Source of the DNA: CAVIQK01 sp964613035
GTDB taxonomy: Bacteria; Bacillota; Clostridia; Christensenellales; DTU072
DNA length: 64,000 nt
Assembly (NCBI GenBank): GCA_964613035.1
Contig: CAZTFQ010000003.1
Coordinates: forward strand, 62,001 to 126,000
Direction of reading: 5' to 3'
The translations under genes and the position numbers were made by a program. Below the pieces are notes generated by a model, which had not been told where the DNA came from, ran no database searches, and saw only the letters and a program-made list of their open reading frames with translations. Below are positions 1 to 8,472 of the stretch, piece after piece (positions within the stretch are counted from its first letter, which is position 1; each line of letters begins with the position of its first letter).

Positions 1-1143
1 GAGGTCCTCGACGGCTTTTTCGGTCATCTCTCTATGAGTCTCGATGACGGAGGCGTTTTTATCCGAATATTCTTTGGCATTGTTGAGGCTCATTGCCATT
101 AGAGACTTATAAAAGGGGGTGTTGCCTAGGTTGAATCCGACGTCTCTGCCGTACTTTTCTTTAAGATAATCGACGATCTGGCGGCTGAATTCCGGGAAGA
201 CGGTGGATACGATGATATCGGCGAGGAGGGGATTATTGTCGTAATACTGAATGAGGAACTGGCTGATCGTAGTGGGAGAGTTGTCTGCGACGGGGATATT
301 GTCGGAGCCGAGAATTTTTCCGCTTCTGACCATAAGCACGTTGACGACCGCGCCGAGAGAGTCGCCGTAGACTCCGAAGACGTCCGTGTTGAGATCGCGC
401 GGCAATTCCGCCACCTGACGTCTGACGAGGGAGCCTAAAATCTTAAGTCTGTCGCGATATTCTTTCGCGAGCTCGAAGTTTTCTTCGTCGGAAGCTTCTT
501 TCATACGGCGAGTAAGCTCTTCCGCGACGGACTTGTCGTCACCGTTGAGGAACTTAATCACGCCGTCGAGCATCTGTCTGTATTCCGTCTTGGAGCACTT
601 ACGGGCGCACGGAGCCAAGCACCTCTCGAGGTGATAATCGAGGCACGGCTCCGACCGACGAGAGACGTCCTTATGGCAACTTCTGATCGGAAAGGCATAG
701 TGGATGACTTCCATAATGGCGGACGCGGAAATGCCCAGCATATAGGGACCGAAGTATCTGCTACCGTCTCTTTTAAGGACTCTGGTCACCTCTACGGACG
801 GGAAGTCCTCTTTCATATTGATTTTGATATACGGATAAGTTTTATCGTCCTTGAGAAGGATGTTATACGGGGGACGATAACGTTTGATTAAGTTGTTTTC
901 CAAAACGAGCGCATCCAGCTCGGAGGGAGTGACGACGTAATTGATATCTCTGATTTTCGCTCGTAGGGCGCGGGTCTTGACCGAAATACCGACATCGCCG
1001 AAGTATTGCAAAACGCGTCGGCGGAGAATCTTCGCCTTACCGACGTAGAGCACTTCGTCGTGCTCGCCTTTATAGATATAAACTCCGCTGGACAGGGGGA
1101 GAGTTTTTGCTTTTTTCTTAACGTCTTCACTGAAACCGTTCAT
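1..1143 (-). CDS. uvrC: UvrABC system protein C, N-terminal part (truncated by window edge)
   Basis: UvrC makes the dual incisions around bulky lesions in nucleotide excision repair, together with UvrA and UvrB. The first 381 codons are present; the gene continues past base 1. Residues about 15-95 form a GIY-YIG nuclease domain (GVYIYKG followed by YVGKAK, then the ENNLIKRYRPPYN segment). A cysteine-rich stretch follows (CLDYHLERCLAPC), then a UVR motif near residues 205-240 that should contact UvrB. The C-terminal RNase H-like nuclease and HhH domains lie outside the window. The start ATG at 1143 lies only six bases after a TGATATAAT extended -10 box and has no Shine-Dalgarno site, so the mRNA is probably leaderless. 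Confidence 0.95.
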   Translation of the reverse strand, partial: MNGFSEDVKKKAKTLPLSSGVYIYKGEHDEVLYVGKAKILRRRVLQYFGDVGISVKTRALRAKIRDINYVVTPSELDALVLENNLIKRYRPPYNILLKDDKTYPYIKINMKEDFPSVEVTRVLKRDGSRYFGPYMLGISASAIMEVIHYAFPIRSCHKDVSRRSEPCLDYHLERCLAPCARKCSKTEYRQMLDGVIKFLNGDDKSVAEELTRRMKEASDEENFELAKEYRDRLKILGSLVRRQVAELPRDLNTDVFGVYGDSLGAVVNVLMVRSGKILGSDNIPVADNSPTTISQFLIQYYDNNPLLADIIVSTVFPEFSRQIVDYLKEKYGRDVGFNLGNTPFYKSLMAMSLNNAKEYSDKNASVIETHREMTEKAVEDL

Positions 1144-1155
1144 ATTTCGATTATA
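1144..1155 (-). promoter_or_regulatory. Extended -10 promoter of uvrC, abutting the start codon
   Basis: On the minus strand a TG-A-TATAAT extended -10 element occupies 1150-1155 plus two upstream bases. Six bases separate it from the uvrC ATG. No good -35 is seen at 16-18 bases. It lies back to back with the M28 peptidase promoter. Confidence 0.6.
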
Positions 1156-1171
1156 TCACAATATTTGCCGA

Positions 1172-1200
1172 TTGACTAGACAAATATTCGGGTGTATAAT
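1172..1200 (+). promoter_or_regulatory. Promoter of the M28 peptidase gene
   Basis: TTGACT at 1172-1177 and TATAAT at 1195-1200 are separated by 17 bases. A gaggag ribosome site lies before the ATG at 1243. Confidence 0.8.
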
Positions 1201-1242
1201 TTTATTTTGTAAAATAAAATAAAAACACGAGAGGAGAAGATA

Positions 1243-2484
1243 ATGGAAACACGCAAAGATTTACTCGAAAGCGCGGTCGAGTTTTCTATGAAAGAACTCG
1301 AGTACGTAGCGGACAACATCGGTCCGAGGGCGCCGGGGAGCAAGGAAGAAGCCGAGTGTCAGGATCATCTGATGCAGGCGGTGAAAGACGGCGGATGGGC
1401 AGACGAATACGCCGAAGAAAAATTCACGGTTACCCCTACCGCTTTTTACAGTTTCGTCAGATTCATACCGATAATATTCATAGTCGGGTGGTCGCTATGT
1501 TACGTTTCGCCCATTATCACTTTCGTATGCACTATACTGGGGTTACTGGACGTCGTGCTGGAATTCCTTTTATACAAGCAAGTCAACGACAAGTTTTTAC
1601 CGAAGGCGACGTCTAAAAACGTCTGGGCGACGCGTAAGCCTAAGGGAGAGGTCAAGAGGCGTATAGTCATCGACGGGCATCCGGACTCCTGCTACGAGTG
1701 GAGCGCATTCTATCATATGGGGACCTTCGGGATAGCGATCGGACCGATTCTGTCGGGAATAGGCGCGATATTCACGCTGGCGGTGTGCATATATTACTTC
1801 TGCGTAGGTGACGTGACGCTGATGGGAAGCCCTAACGGGATATGGTGGATAAGTCAGCTGTTGTGGATTAATCTGCCCGGAGTCGCGCTATTGTGGATAT
1901 TCGTCGATTACAATCGACTTTCACCGGGCGTCAACGACAATCTGACGGGATGTACGGCGGCGATATCGGTGCTGAAATATTTAAGCGATGCCGGCATAAG
2001 ATACGAAAACACCGAAGTCGTGGCGATGCTGGGCGGTAGCGAAGAATGCGGTTTGAGAGGGACCAAGCATCACGCGAAAACGCACCGTGACGAGATAAAG
2101 TCGAGCGGAGTGGAGACCGTATTCATCGCGGTGGACACTTTGACGGACATAGACTGCATGAAGATATATTCTCGCGACAAAACGGGCACGGTGAAAAACA
2201 GTACGAGAGTATCGATGCTACTGGACGAGGCGGCTAAGGAGACGGGAAGATATCCCGACGGACTGGAATGGGCTTCCGTATATATCGGAGCGTCCGACGC
2301 GGTGGCTTTTACCGAAGAGGGACTGGAAGCGGGCACGCTGGCGGCGATGGATCCGAAAGTTCCGCCCTACTATCATACGAGACGAGACACTCTCGAATAC
2401 AGCAATCCCGACACGCTGGCGGCAGGATACGACATCCTCATCCACGCGGTGGATTACTTCGATAAAAACGGATTACCCGAGTAA
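1243..2484 (+). CDS. M28-family metallopeptidase with membrane segments
   Basis: Probable zinc aminopeptidase of the M28 family, 413 aa. The expected two-metal site can be traced in order: H-x-D in DGHPDS (about residue 145), the bridging D in GVNDNLTG (about 230), the catalytic E pair in GGSEECG (about 270), a further D in AVDTLTD (about 300), and a C-terminal H in YYHTRRDTLE (about 380). Hydrophobic helices near residues 65-105 and 165-220 interrupt the domain, so the enzyme is membrane anchored; whether the active site faces the cytoplasm is unclear. The substrate is unknown. It stands alone with its own promoter and ends in a strong terminator. Confidence 0.85.
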   Translation: METRKDLLESAVEFSMKELEYVADNIGPRAPGSKEEAECQDHLMQAVKDGGWADEYAEEKFTVTPTAFYSFVRFIPIIFIVGWSLCYVSPIITFVCTILGLLDVVLEFLLYKQVNDKFLPKATSKNVWATRKPKGEVKRRIVIDGHPDSCYEWSAFYHMGTFGIAIGPILSGIGAIFTLAVCIYYFCVGDVTLMGSPNGIWWISQLLWINLPGVALLWIFVDYNRLSPGVNDNLTGCTAAISVLKYLSDAGIRYENTEVVAMLGGSEECGLRGTKHHAKTHRDEIKSSGVETVFIAVDTLTDIDCMKIYSRDKTGTVKNSTRVSMLLDEAAKETGRYPDGLEWASVYIGASDAVAFTEEGLEAGTLAAMDPKVPPYYHTRRDTLEYSNPDTLAAGYDILIHAVDYFDKNGLPE

Positions 2485-2518
2485 AAATCGAAAAAAGTCA
2501 AAAAAACGGCTATAAATT

Positions 2519-2545
2519 AAGCTCCGCGGTTGCGGAGCTTTTTTT
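2519..2545 (+). terminator. Intrinsic terminator after the M28 peptidase gene
   Basis: Stem GCTCCGC (2521-2527) pairs with GCGGAGC (2532-2538), loop GGTT, followed by seven T. It also overlaps the last codons of the convergent MFS gene, so it may serve both strands. Confidence 0.9.
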
Positions 2546-3770
2546 AATCTAAATCGGAATCGGAAGACGGGAGTTCTATGGGGAGAGGTTTCTTTTTCAT
2601 ATGTCCGATATAGAGGAACATCGCTATGGTCAGGACGAGGGGGAATAATGTGGCGAAGAGTATTCCGACGGTTATGTCGCCGCCGAAGGCGTCCGCGATG
2701 AAGCCTACCAACGTAGGACCGCCCGTACAGCCCAAATCTCCTCCGAGAGCCAGTAACGCGAACATCGCATTGCCGCCGCCTTGTATAGACGCAGCTGCCG
2801 AGCTATAAGTGCCGGGCCACATAATTCCCACGGAAAAACCGCATAGAGCCATTCCTAAGAGTGCAACGGCGGGGACGGGAACGAGGGCTGTGATAAGATA
2901 CGAAAAGACGCATAACGCGCCGCTAATCGCCATAACCGTCTCGAGATTGAGTTTATCGCCCAGTTTTCCGTACAAGACTCTGCATATCCCCATAGTTACG
3001 GCGAAGACCGCGGGACCTACGAGGTCGCCGAGCGACTTGGAGAGTCCTAGACCTTCTTCGACGAAGACGGACGCCCACTGAGAAACGGCGGATTCCGAAG
3101 CGCCCGCACACATAATCACCAAGAAAAACAGCCAGAAGCGTTTATTTTTTAGCAATTGCGGAATGGAGAGCCCTTTTTCTCCGTCTTCTATAACGTTCTT
3201 CAAGGGGACGAAACAGAAAAGGACGGCGTTGGCGAGGGGTACGACCGCCCAGACGACGGCGAGAATTTTCCAATGCTCGATACCGACGAAGTTGAAAAAC
3301 AGAGCGGAGACGACTACGACGGCGACGCTTCCCCAGCAATAAAAGGAATGAAGAAGGCTCATCGTTTTATCCTTATGCTCGCCGGGACAGGCTTCCACTA
3401 TAGGGCTGATGACCACTTCTATCATACCGCCGCCTATGGCGTAGAAGAGCACCGATATCAAAAGACCTACGAAGGGATCCGAGAATGCTTCAGGGAGGAG
3501 CGTGAGTAAAACGAGTCCCGTCATAGAAAAGAGATGTGCCGCGACGACGCATATTCTGTAACCGAGTTTGTCGACGATTACGCTCGCCAATAAATCGGTG
3601 AAGAGCTGAATGAGGAAATTGACCGTTATTAAGAGGGTGATTTTTTCTATAGGAATGCCGTATGTATTCTGAAACGTGACGAACAGAAGCGGAACGAAAA
3701 CGTTGACTATCGCCTGTACGACGTAACCTATGAAACACGCAAAAATCGTTGAGCCGAATTTGTTTTTCAT
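2544..3770 (-). CDS. MFS transporter
   Basis: Major facilitator superfamily permease, 408 aa, about 12 hydrophobic helices with the usual halves joined near residue 190. Sequence features (a GGGMIEVVISP segment in the N-terminal half and a WPGTYSSAA segment in the C-terminal half) recall the FucP/sugar-porter-like MFS group; the substrate cannot be read. The reading frame is open to 3833, but a TTGCTC-17-TATAAT promoter lies inside that upstream part (3805-3833), so the start is set at the ATG at 3770, which has an AGGA ribosome site. The gene is monocistronic and convergent with the M28 peptidase gene. Confidence 0.85.
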   Translation of the reverse strand: MKNKFGSTIFACFIGYVVQAIVNVFVPLLFVTFQNTYGIPIEKITLLITVNFLIQLFTDLLASVIVDKLGYRICVVAAHLFSMTGLVLLTLLPEAFSDPFVGLLISVLFYAIGGGMIEVVISPIVEACPGEHKDKTMSLLHSFYCWGSVAVVVVSALFFNFVGIEHWKILAVVWAVVPLANAVLFCFVPLKNVIEDGEKGLSIPQLLKNKRFWLFFLVIMCAGASESAVSQWASVFVEEGLGLSKSLGDLVGPAVFAVTMGICRVLYGKLGDKLNLETVMAISGALCVFSYLITALVPVPAVALLGMALCGFSVGIMWPGTYSSAAASIQGGGNAMFALLALGGDLGCTGGPTLVGFIADAFGGDITVGILFATLFPLVLTIAMFLYIGHMKKKPLPIELPSSDSDLD

Positions 3771-3804
3771 TGCATATAGTCCTGTCATATGTAATACAAG
3801 CTCT

Positions 3805-3833
3805 ATTATACATAAAGGCAAACAAACGAGCAA
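3805..3833 (-). promoter_or_regulatory. Promoter of the MFS transporter gene
   Basis: -35 TTGCTC at 3828-3833, -10 TATAAT at 3805-3810, spacer 17. Transcription should begin near 3799, which rules out start codons at 3833 and disfavours the one at 3788. Confidence 0.75.
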
Positions 3834-3848
3834 ATAAAAATCGAAACA

Positions 3849-4234
3849 TCTTTTTTTGTCCGTCTAGGAATATCGGAAGACTATCAACCGATATTCGGAC
3901 GCATCTCGGAGCTCATTTTAAATGTTAATTTAATATTTACGTTGCCGAGGCTACCGATTTATTGTTGATTATCGGTATTTTTCCCTTCCGAATCCACGAT
4001 AACGAGACGATAACGAAAAAAATCGACCGCGACGAACGGAGCATTTCTCCTCCGTATATAAAGGCATGAATAGAAACAAATCAGCGGTTGTTGCTTAGGA
4101 TACGTAAATGTTCGACAAAAATTACAATCGAGAAGAATTACTCATATAAAAATCAATCCGAATACTCCCCTATTCTTTTCACCTAAACACCTTCCCGATA
4201 CATAAAATGCCATATACGAGTTAATGGAGGATAT
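3849..4234. other. Gene-free region with two inverted repeats
   Basis: About 385 bases without a credible gene separate the MFS gene from the ABC importer. It holds an inverted repeat GAATATCGG (3868-3876) / CCGATATTC (3888-3896), and a hairpin TACCGAT (3952-3958) / ATCGGTA (3971-3977) followed by five T on the plus strand, a possible weak terminator or attenuator before the importer. No TPP, cobalamin or other riboswitch core was recognised, and no clear plus-strand promoter was found. Confidence 0.5.
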
Positions 4235-5239
4235 ATGAAAAAAATCGTTATATTAAGCCTTATCGCGGCTATTGCGATAGGGCTACTCGCGGGCGTATTC
4301 ACGGGGTGTGAAAATTCAGAAGTGTTGAAGCTCAACGAAGTGACTCACTCTATTTTTTACGCGCCTCTGTACGTAGCTATCAACGAGGGGTACTTCTCGG
4401 ACGAAGGCATAGATATAGAGCTCACCAACGGAGGCGGCAGCGACAAGTCGATGACCGCGGTTATGTCGGGCGACGCGGATATAGGGCTGATGGGACCCGA
4501 GACCGCCGTCTACGTCAAGGCACAGGGAGCAAGTAACAATGCGGTCGTATTCGGTCAACTGACCAAGAAGGACGGTTCCTTTTTAATAGCGCGCGAGCCC
4601 GTGGAAAATTTCCGATGGGAAGACGTCGCGGGCAAAGAGGTCATAGGCGGTCGTCAAGGCGGAATGCCCGCGATGTGCTTAGAAGACGCGCTGGTCAAAG
4701 CGGGGCTAGACAAGAACGGCGACTTCATAATGAACTACGACGTACAGTTCAATCTCGTGGCGTCCGCATTCGAAAGCGGCACGGGGGATTACTGCACGAT
4801 GTTCGAGCCGACTGCTTCCGAATTCCAAAAGAAAGGCAAAGGATATATCGTGGCGTCCGTGGGAGAAGCCGCCGGAGAGATGCCGTACACCTGTTTTATC
4901 GCGACCAAATCTTATATTAAAAACAATCGCGATACGGTCAAAGGGTTTTTAAGAGCGGTCTTAAGGGGGATCGAATTTATCGATACGGCTACGGACGAAG
5001 TAATCGTCGAGACGCTCAAGCCGAGTTTTCCGGGGATAACCGACGATATAATCGCGCAATCGGTCAACAGGTACAAGGAAATAGACGCGTATATGAGCGA
5101 TCCCGTAATGACGGAGGAAGCCTTTAACAATCTGGTGACGCTGTTACGGAGCATGGGGACTCTCGAGAAGCAAGTGAGTTTTGACGAAATAGTAGACAAT
5201 TCCGTAGTGCAGGAAATCGCGCAAGAAAATACTCGATAA
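4235..5239 (+). CDS. ABC transporter substrate-binding lipoprotein, SsuA/NMT1-THI5 type
   Basis: Periplasmic-type binding protein anchored as a lipoprotein, 334 aa. The N-terminus is a hydrophobic signal ending in the lipobox FTGC (Cys about residue 25). The mature part carries the NMT1/SsuA pattern: FYAPLYVAINEGYFSDEGIDIEL near residue 45, then GDADIGLMGPE near 90. This family binds thiamine precursors, riboflavin, alkylsulfonates or similar small molecules; the ligand cannot be assigned here. A ggagg ribosome site precedes the ATG. It is followed after 14 bases by the ATPase and then the permease, forming a complete importer. Confidence 0.88.
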   Translation: MKKIVILSLIAAIAIGLLAGVFTGCENSEVLKLNEVTHSIFYAPLYVAINEGYFSDEGIDIELTNGGGSDKSMTAVMSGDADIGLMGPETAVYVKAQGASNNAVVFGQLTKKDGSFLIAREPVENFRWEDVAGKEVIGGRQGGMPAMCLEDALVKAGLDKNGDFIMNYDVQFNLVASAFESGTGDYCTMFEPTASEFQKKGKGYIVASVGEAAGEMPYTCFIATKSYIKNNRDTVKGFLRAVLRGIEFIDTATDEVIVETLKPSFPGITDDIIAQSVNRYKEIDAYMSDPVMTEEAFNNLVTLLRSMGTLEKQVSFDEIVDNSVVQEIAQENTR

Positions 5240-5253
5240 GGCGGATCGTACCG

Positions 5254-6015
5254 ATGAAAATTCTACAAATAGAAGCGCTTAAGTTTATTTATCATACGCC
5301 CGACAAGGAGACGTACGTATTGGACGGACTGGAGCTAGATCTCGAGAACGGCGAACTGGTCTCGATCGTAGGACCGTCAGGATGCGGCAAGAGCACTTTG
5401 CTGTCCATAATCGCGGGGCTCAACTCTCCGTCGTCGGGGCGGATAACGTTATGCGGAGAACCTATAGAGAAGGCGCGGGGAAAAGTCGCTCTTATGCCAC
5501 AGAGAGATCAACTTTTCCCGTGGCGGAGCGTATTAAAGAACGTGTTGCTGGGGCTGGAAATACGGAAAGAATGCACGTCGGAGCGTATAGAGTACGCGAA
5601 AAAGTTATTGATAAAATACGGACTGGAGGACGCTATGGAGAAAAAGCCCGACGAGCTGTCCGGGGGAATGAGGCAGAGAGTGGCGCTCATACGCACTCTG
5701 GTGACGGACCCCGAGCTATTGCTACTCGACGAGCCTTTCGCCGCGCTGGACTTCCAGACGCGAATCAACGTCATAGACGACGTTCACGCCATTATAAAGA
5801 AGGAAAAAAAGACTGCTATTCTCGTTACGCACGACATATCCGAGGCAATATCGATGAGCGACAGAATAATCGTATTAAGCAATTGTCCCGCTAAGGTAAA
5901 AAAGACTATAGACCTACGTCCCGACGAGAGTAAATCTCCGCTGGAGCGGCGTGACGGGGCGGGCTTCTCGGCGTACTTCGACGAAATATGGAGGGATCTT
6001 AACAATGACGGATGA
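5254..6015 (+). CDS. ABC transporter ATP-binding protein, SsuB/TauB type
   Basis: Cytoplasmic ATPase of the importer, 253 aa. Walker A GPSGCGKST near residue 43, Q-loop in MPQRDQLFPW, signature LSGGMRQRVAL near 136, Walker B LLLLDEPFAALD near 158, and switch histidine in VTHD near 192. The length and motifs match the nitrate/sulfonate/taurine ATPase group. The stop codon overlaps the start of the permease gene. Confidence 0.92.
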   Translation: MKILQIEALKFIYHTPDKETYVLDGLELDLENGELVSIVGPSGCGKSTLLSIIAGLNSPSSGRITLCGEPIEKARGKVALMPQRDQLFPWRSVLKNVLLGLEIRKECTSERIEYAKKLLIKYGLEDAMEKKPDELSGGMRQRVALIRTLVTDPELLLLDEPFAALDFQTRINVIDDVHAIIKKEKKTAILVTHDISEAISMSDRIIVLSNCPAKVKKTIDLRPDESKSPLERRDGAGFSAYFDEIWRDLNNDG

Positions 6016-6784
6016 GCACAAAAAGTATCTTAAAAGGGTACGTATAAACAATCTGGTCGTCAAAGTCTTGCAAACAGGTCTGTTGATATTCCTATTCGGA
6101 TTCTGGGAGCTGTCGGTGAGGCTCAATTGGGCGGACGCGTTTTTCTTCTCGTCTCCGTCCAGAATAGCCGTAACGATAGTCGACCTCATAGATAACGGGA
6201 ACTTTTTCTCGCACGTACTGGCGACGACGTACGAGGCTGTGGCGGGGTTTTTACTCTCCACGGTCGTAGGCACGGTCATAGCGGTGCTGTTGTGGTGCTC
6301 TGTTACCGCCCGAAGGGTATTCGAACCGTATCTGATAGTACTCAACGCGCTGCCTAAAATCGCTCTCGGTCCCATACTCATCATATGGCTGGGGACGGGG
6401 CGAAACGCGATAATCGGGATGGCGTTTTTAATATGTATAGTCATCACGATAATGAGTATGCTAGCGGGGTTTAACTCAATAGAAAAGGAAAAAATCGACC
6501 TATTGCTGTCTATGGGGGCGAGCAAGGTTCAGATACTGTTCAAGCTGGTTTTGCCGGGCAATCTGTCCACATTCGTTTCGGTAGCGAAAATCAACGTGGG
6601 GTTGTCGTGGGTAGGGACGATAATCGGAGAATATCTGGTCTCCAGAGAGGGGCTGGGGTATCTGATCGTGTACGGGTCGCAGATATTCAATCTAGATCTG
6701 GTGATGGCTTCTACGGTAGTGCTGTGCGTGCTGGCGTCGGCGATGTATATAGGGGTGGCTTTTATCGAGAAGCTGACCAGATAA
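6005..6784 (+). CDS. ABC transporter permease, SsuC/ThiX type
   Basis: Membrane permease of the importer, 259 aa with about six helices. The coupling-helix (EAA) segment lies near residues 160-180 (EKEKIDLLLSMGASKVQ), before a conserved LPG. An upstream ATG at 5951 is in frame but would put 18 polar residues before the true N-terminus; the ATG at 6005 has a ggagg site and overlaps the ATPase gene by 11 bases, so it is preferred. The last 93 bases overlap the convergent ykvI gene. Confidence 0.88.
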   Translation: MTDEHKKYLKRVRINNLVVKVLQTGLLIFLFGFWELSVRLNWADAFFFSSPSRIAVTIVDLIDNGNFFSHVLATTYEAVAGFLLSTVVGTVIAVLLWCSVTARRVFEPYLIVLNALPKIALGPILIIWLGTGRNAIIGMAFLICIVITIMSMLAGFNSIEKEKIDLLLSMGASKVQILFKLVLPGNLSTFVSVAKINVGLSWVGTIIGEYLVSREGLGYLIVYGSQIFNLDLVMASTVVLCVLASAMYIGVAFIEKLTR

Positions 6785-7711
6785 GCGGAGTTTTATAAGC
6801 GTTATCGTCGACAAAAACGCCATTGCCATTCCCGACACTCCTATTACGGGATAGACGTAGTTGACGATGTTCTCGAACTTAAAGGCGGAGAGTAACAGCG
6901 CGGCGACGAGAGCGAGTGCGCCTAGGAGGTGATTGTCGCCTTTGACCGCCTTGAGAGACGACGTCATGGAGGTGAAAATCGATATCACGGCGAATATCCC
7001 CGTAAGGAGCCCTAAATCATTGTCCGCGGCGAATTCCATAAGAGGCATACCGTACTCGGAATAGTCGCGGACGATAAGATACACCGCCACCAACAGTAGT
7101 CCCGACAACAGCGTCGTAACGACGCCCGAGAGGACTGCGCATCTAGGGGAGAGATTTTTCCCTAGTCCGGAGACGAGGTATCCGCCGGTGAGGAGATTCA
7201 TCGAGGCGTAAGTAAGCGGCGAGAAAAAGGAATAATCGCCTTCCGTGCGAAAGCTCTCCGCTTCCGACAAAAAAACTATAACGATAACGACCAACACAGG
7301 TATAAGGCACCCCGAAACAACCGACAAGACTCCATTACGTCGGGTCATCGTCGCGCCTAGGGACAACGCCGCCGACAAGACGCCGCCGCCTTTTAGACCG
7401 AAGAGCCCGTACACGACGTATTCCGCGCCTGCTATCATTGCGGTGAGGACGGCGAAATTAGCCGATCTGACGAAGATTTCCGCGACGGAAGAGAAATTGC
7501 CGAAAGTAGTCTTAAGCACGTTGTCCGAAAGGGACCCCAATCTTAAAAAGACGTAACAAAATATGCCGAAAAACACTGCCGCCGTAATAGGCGTCCAGAT
7601 GCCGTAGTCGCCGAAATAGAGGGCTACTTCCCTGCCGCTGGCAAATCCCGCACCCACTATCGATCCTATAAAAGTTGCGCTACAAAAAAACGCGCGTAAC
7701 AATTCCCTCAT
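6692..7711 (-). CDS. YkvI-like membrane transporter
   Basis: Integral membrane protein of 339 aa with about ten helices, resembling the YkvI family of APC-superfamily-like transporters of unknown substrate. The first helix carries the diagnostic FIGSIVGAGFASGRE. Helices continue to about residue 308; the last 30 residues are basic and histidine rich and are encoded opposite the end of the ABC permease gene, so they look like a run-on past the ancestral stop. The only start before helix 1 is the ATG at 7711, which lies in the loop of a terminator-like hairpin and has no Shine-Dalgarno site. Confidence 0.75.
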   Translation of the reverse strand: MRELLRAFFCSATFIGSIVGAGFASGREVALYFGDYGIWTPITAAVFFGIFCYVFLRLGSLSDNVLKTTFGNFSSVAEIFVRSANFAVLTAMIAGAEYVVYGLFGLKGGGVLSAALSLGATMTRRNGVLSVVSGCLIPVLVVIVIVFLSEAESFRTEGDYSFFSPLTYASMNLLTGGYLVSGLGKNLSPRCAVLSGVVTTLLSGLLLVAVYLIVRDYSEYGMPLMEFAADNDLGLLTGIFAVISIFTSMTSSLKAVKGDNHLLGALALVAALLLSAFKFENIVNYVYPVIGVSGMAMAFLSTITLIKLRLSGQLLDKSHPYIHRRRQHAQHYRRSHHQI

Positions 7712-7730
7712 AGAATATTGGTACGCGCGT
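7684..7730 (-). terminator. Terminator-like hairpin enclosing the ykvI start codon
   Basis: On the minus strand ACGCGCGTA (7722-7730) pairs perfectly with TACGCGCGT (7690-7698); inside it CAAT (7717-7720) pairs with ATTG (7700-7703). Seven T follow (7684-7690). It lies just after the PHP gene and would terminate it, yet the ykvI ATG (7709-7711) is in its loop. Confidence 0.75.
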
Positions 7731-7755
7731 CGATAAAAAATATTCTGTACGACGA

Positions 7756-8442
7756 TTAAAATACGGAGTGCTTTCTTCTTCTCAGTTCCGCGACCAGTTC
7801 CGCATTGGATCGGACGGGGGTTTCGAGAAGAACGCCTCCGCCTATTCCTTCCGCGAAGTGGAAGTCGCTGCCTGCGGTATAGAGGAGATTATATTTATCA
7901 GCCATGGCGAGAGCCTTGTCGTTGTTGTTGATCTGGTACGGGTGACCGTTATGCACTTCTACCGCCTCGAGATATTTGGGATCTAGGGGAACGACGCAAG
8001 GACGGAAAGGATGCGACTGGGAGAGTATCCAGTCGTGCTCGGAACAGAGCTCGAAGATTTCCTTCTGATTAAGGCGAAATAGAACGTCGGGATTGTCTAC
8101 GACGAAGTCGGGGTCTATGCCGTATATGAGAAGTTCCGCATGAGGCGGGTCAGGTTTATAATACGTATAGGCGTCGGGGTTGAGTTCCATTCCGAAAAAG
8201 ACGTCGATGCCCTTTTCTAGGCACTTTTCTTTTAGGGTATAATAGCCGTCGACGTAATAGAGGGCGTTGTCTCTATCGGATCCCTTACAATAATAGCTGC
8301 GGAAGAGCTCCGAGATGTAATGATTGGTACAGACGATGCCGTCGTAGCCTGCTTCCGAGTATAATTCCGCTATAGCGGTTTCGTCCGTCTTGGCGCAAGG
8401 CGACTTACCGAGAGTATGAAGATGCATTTCGAGTTTATACAT
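7756..8442 (-). CDS. PHP-domain protein (metal-dependent phosphoesterase family)
   Basis: Small protein of 228 aa with a PHP domain. The N-terminal metal-binding motif HLHTLGKSPCAKTD is near residue 7; further ligands are likely in TNHY (about 40), GMELN (about 85), SQSHPF (about 140) and the C-terminal GSDFH (about 192). PHP proteins of this size are hydrolases such as histidinol-phosphate phosphatase-like or nucleotide phosphoesterases; the substrate is not evident. The ATG at 8442 directly follows a T-run and has no ribosome site. Confidence 0.8.
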   Translation of the reverse strand: MYKLEMHLHTLGKSPCAKTDETAIAELYSEAGYDGIVCTNHYISELFRSYYCKGSDRDNALYYVDGYYTLKEKCLEKGIDVFFGMELNPDAYTYYKPDPPHAELLIYGIDPDFVVDNPDVLFRLNQKEIFELCSEHDWILSQSHPFRPCVVPLDPKYLEAVEVHNGHPYQINNNDKALAMADKYNLLYTAGSDFHFAEGIGGGVLLETPVRSNAELVAELRRRKHSVF

Positions 8443-8472
8443 AAAAAATCACCGATATCATTGTATCGGTGA
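8443..8472 (-). terminator. Intrinsic terminator of the small membrane-protein gene
   Basis: Minus-strand stem TCACCGATA (8464-8472) / TATCGGTGA (8449-8457) with a six-base loop, then six T reaching the PHP start codon. Confidence 0.85.

Noticed and set aside
631..891. Short plus-strand frame at the left edge
   Set aside because: Lies within the N-terminal part of uvrC on the opposite strand, which has clear GIY-YIG and UVR motifs.
3961..4234. TPP riboswitch before the NMT1-like importer
   Set aside because: The CTGAGA core and the second conserved TPP segment are not present.
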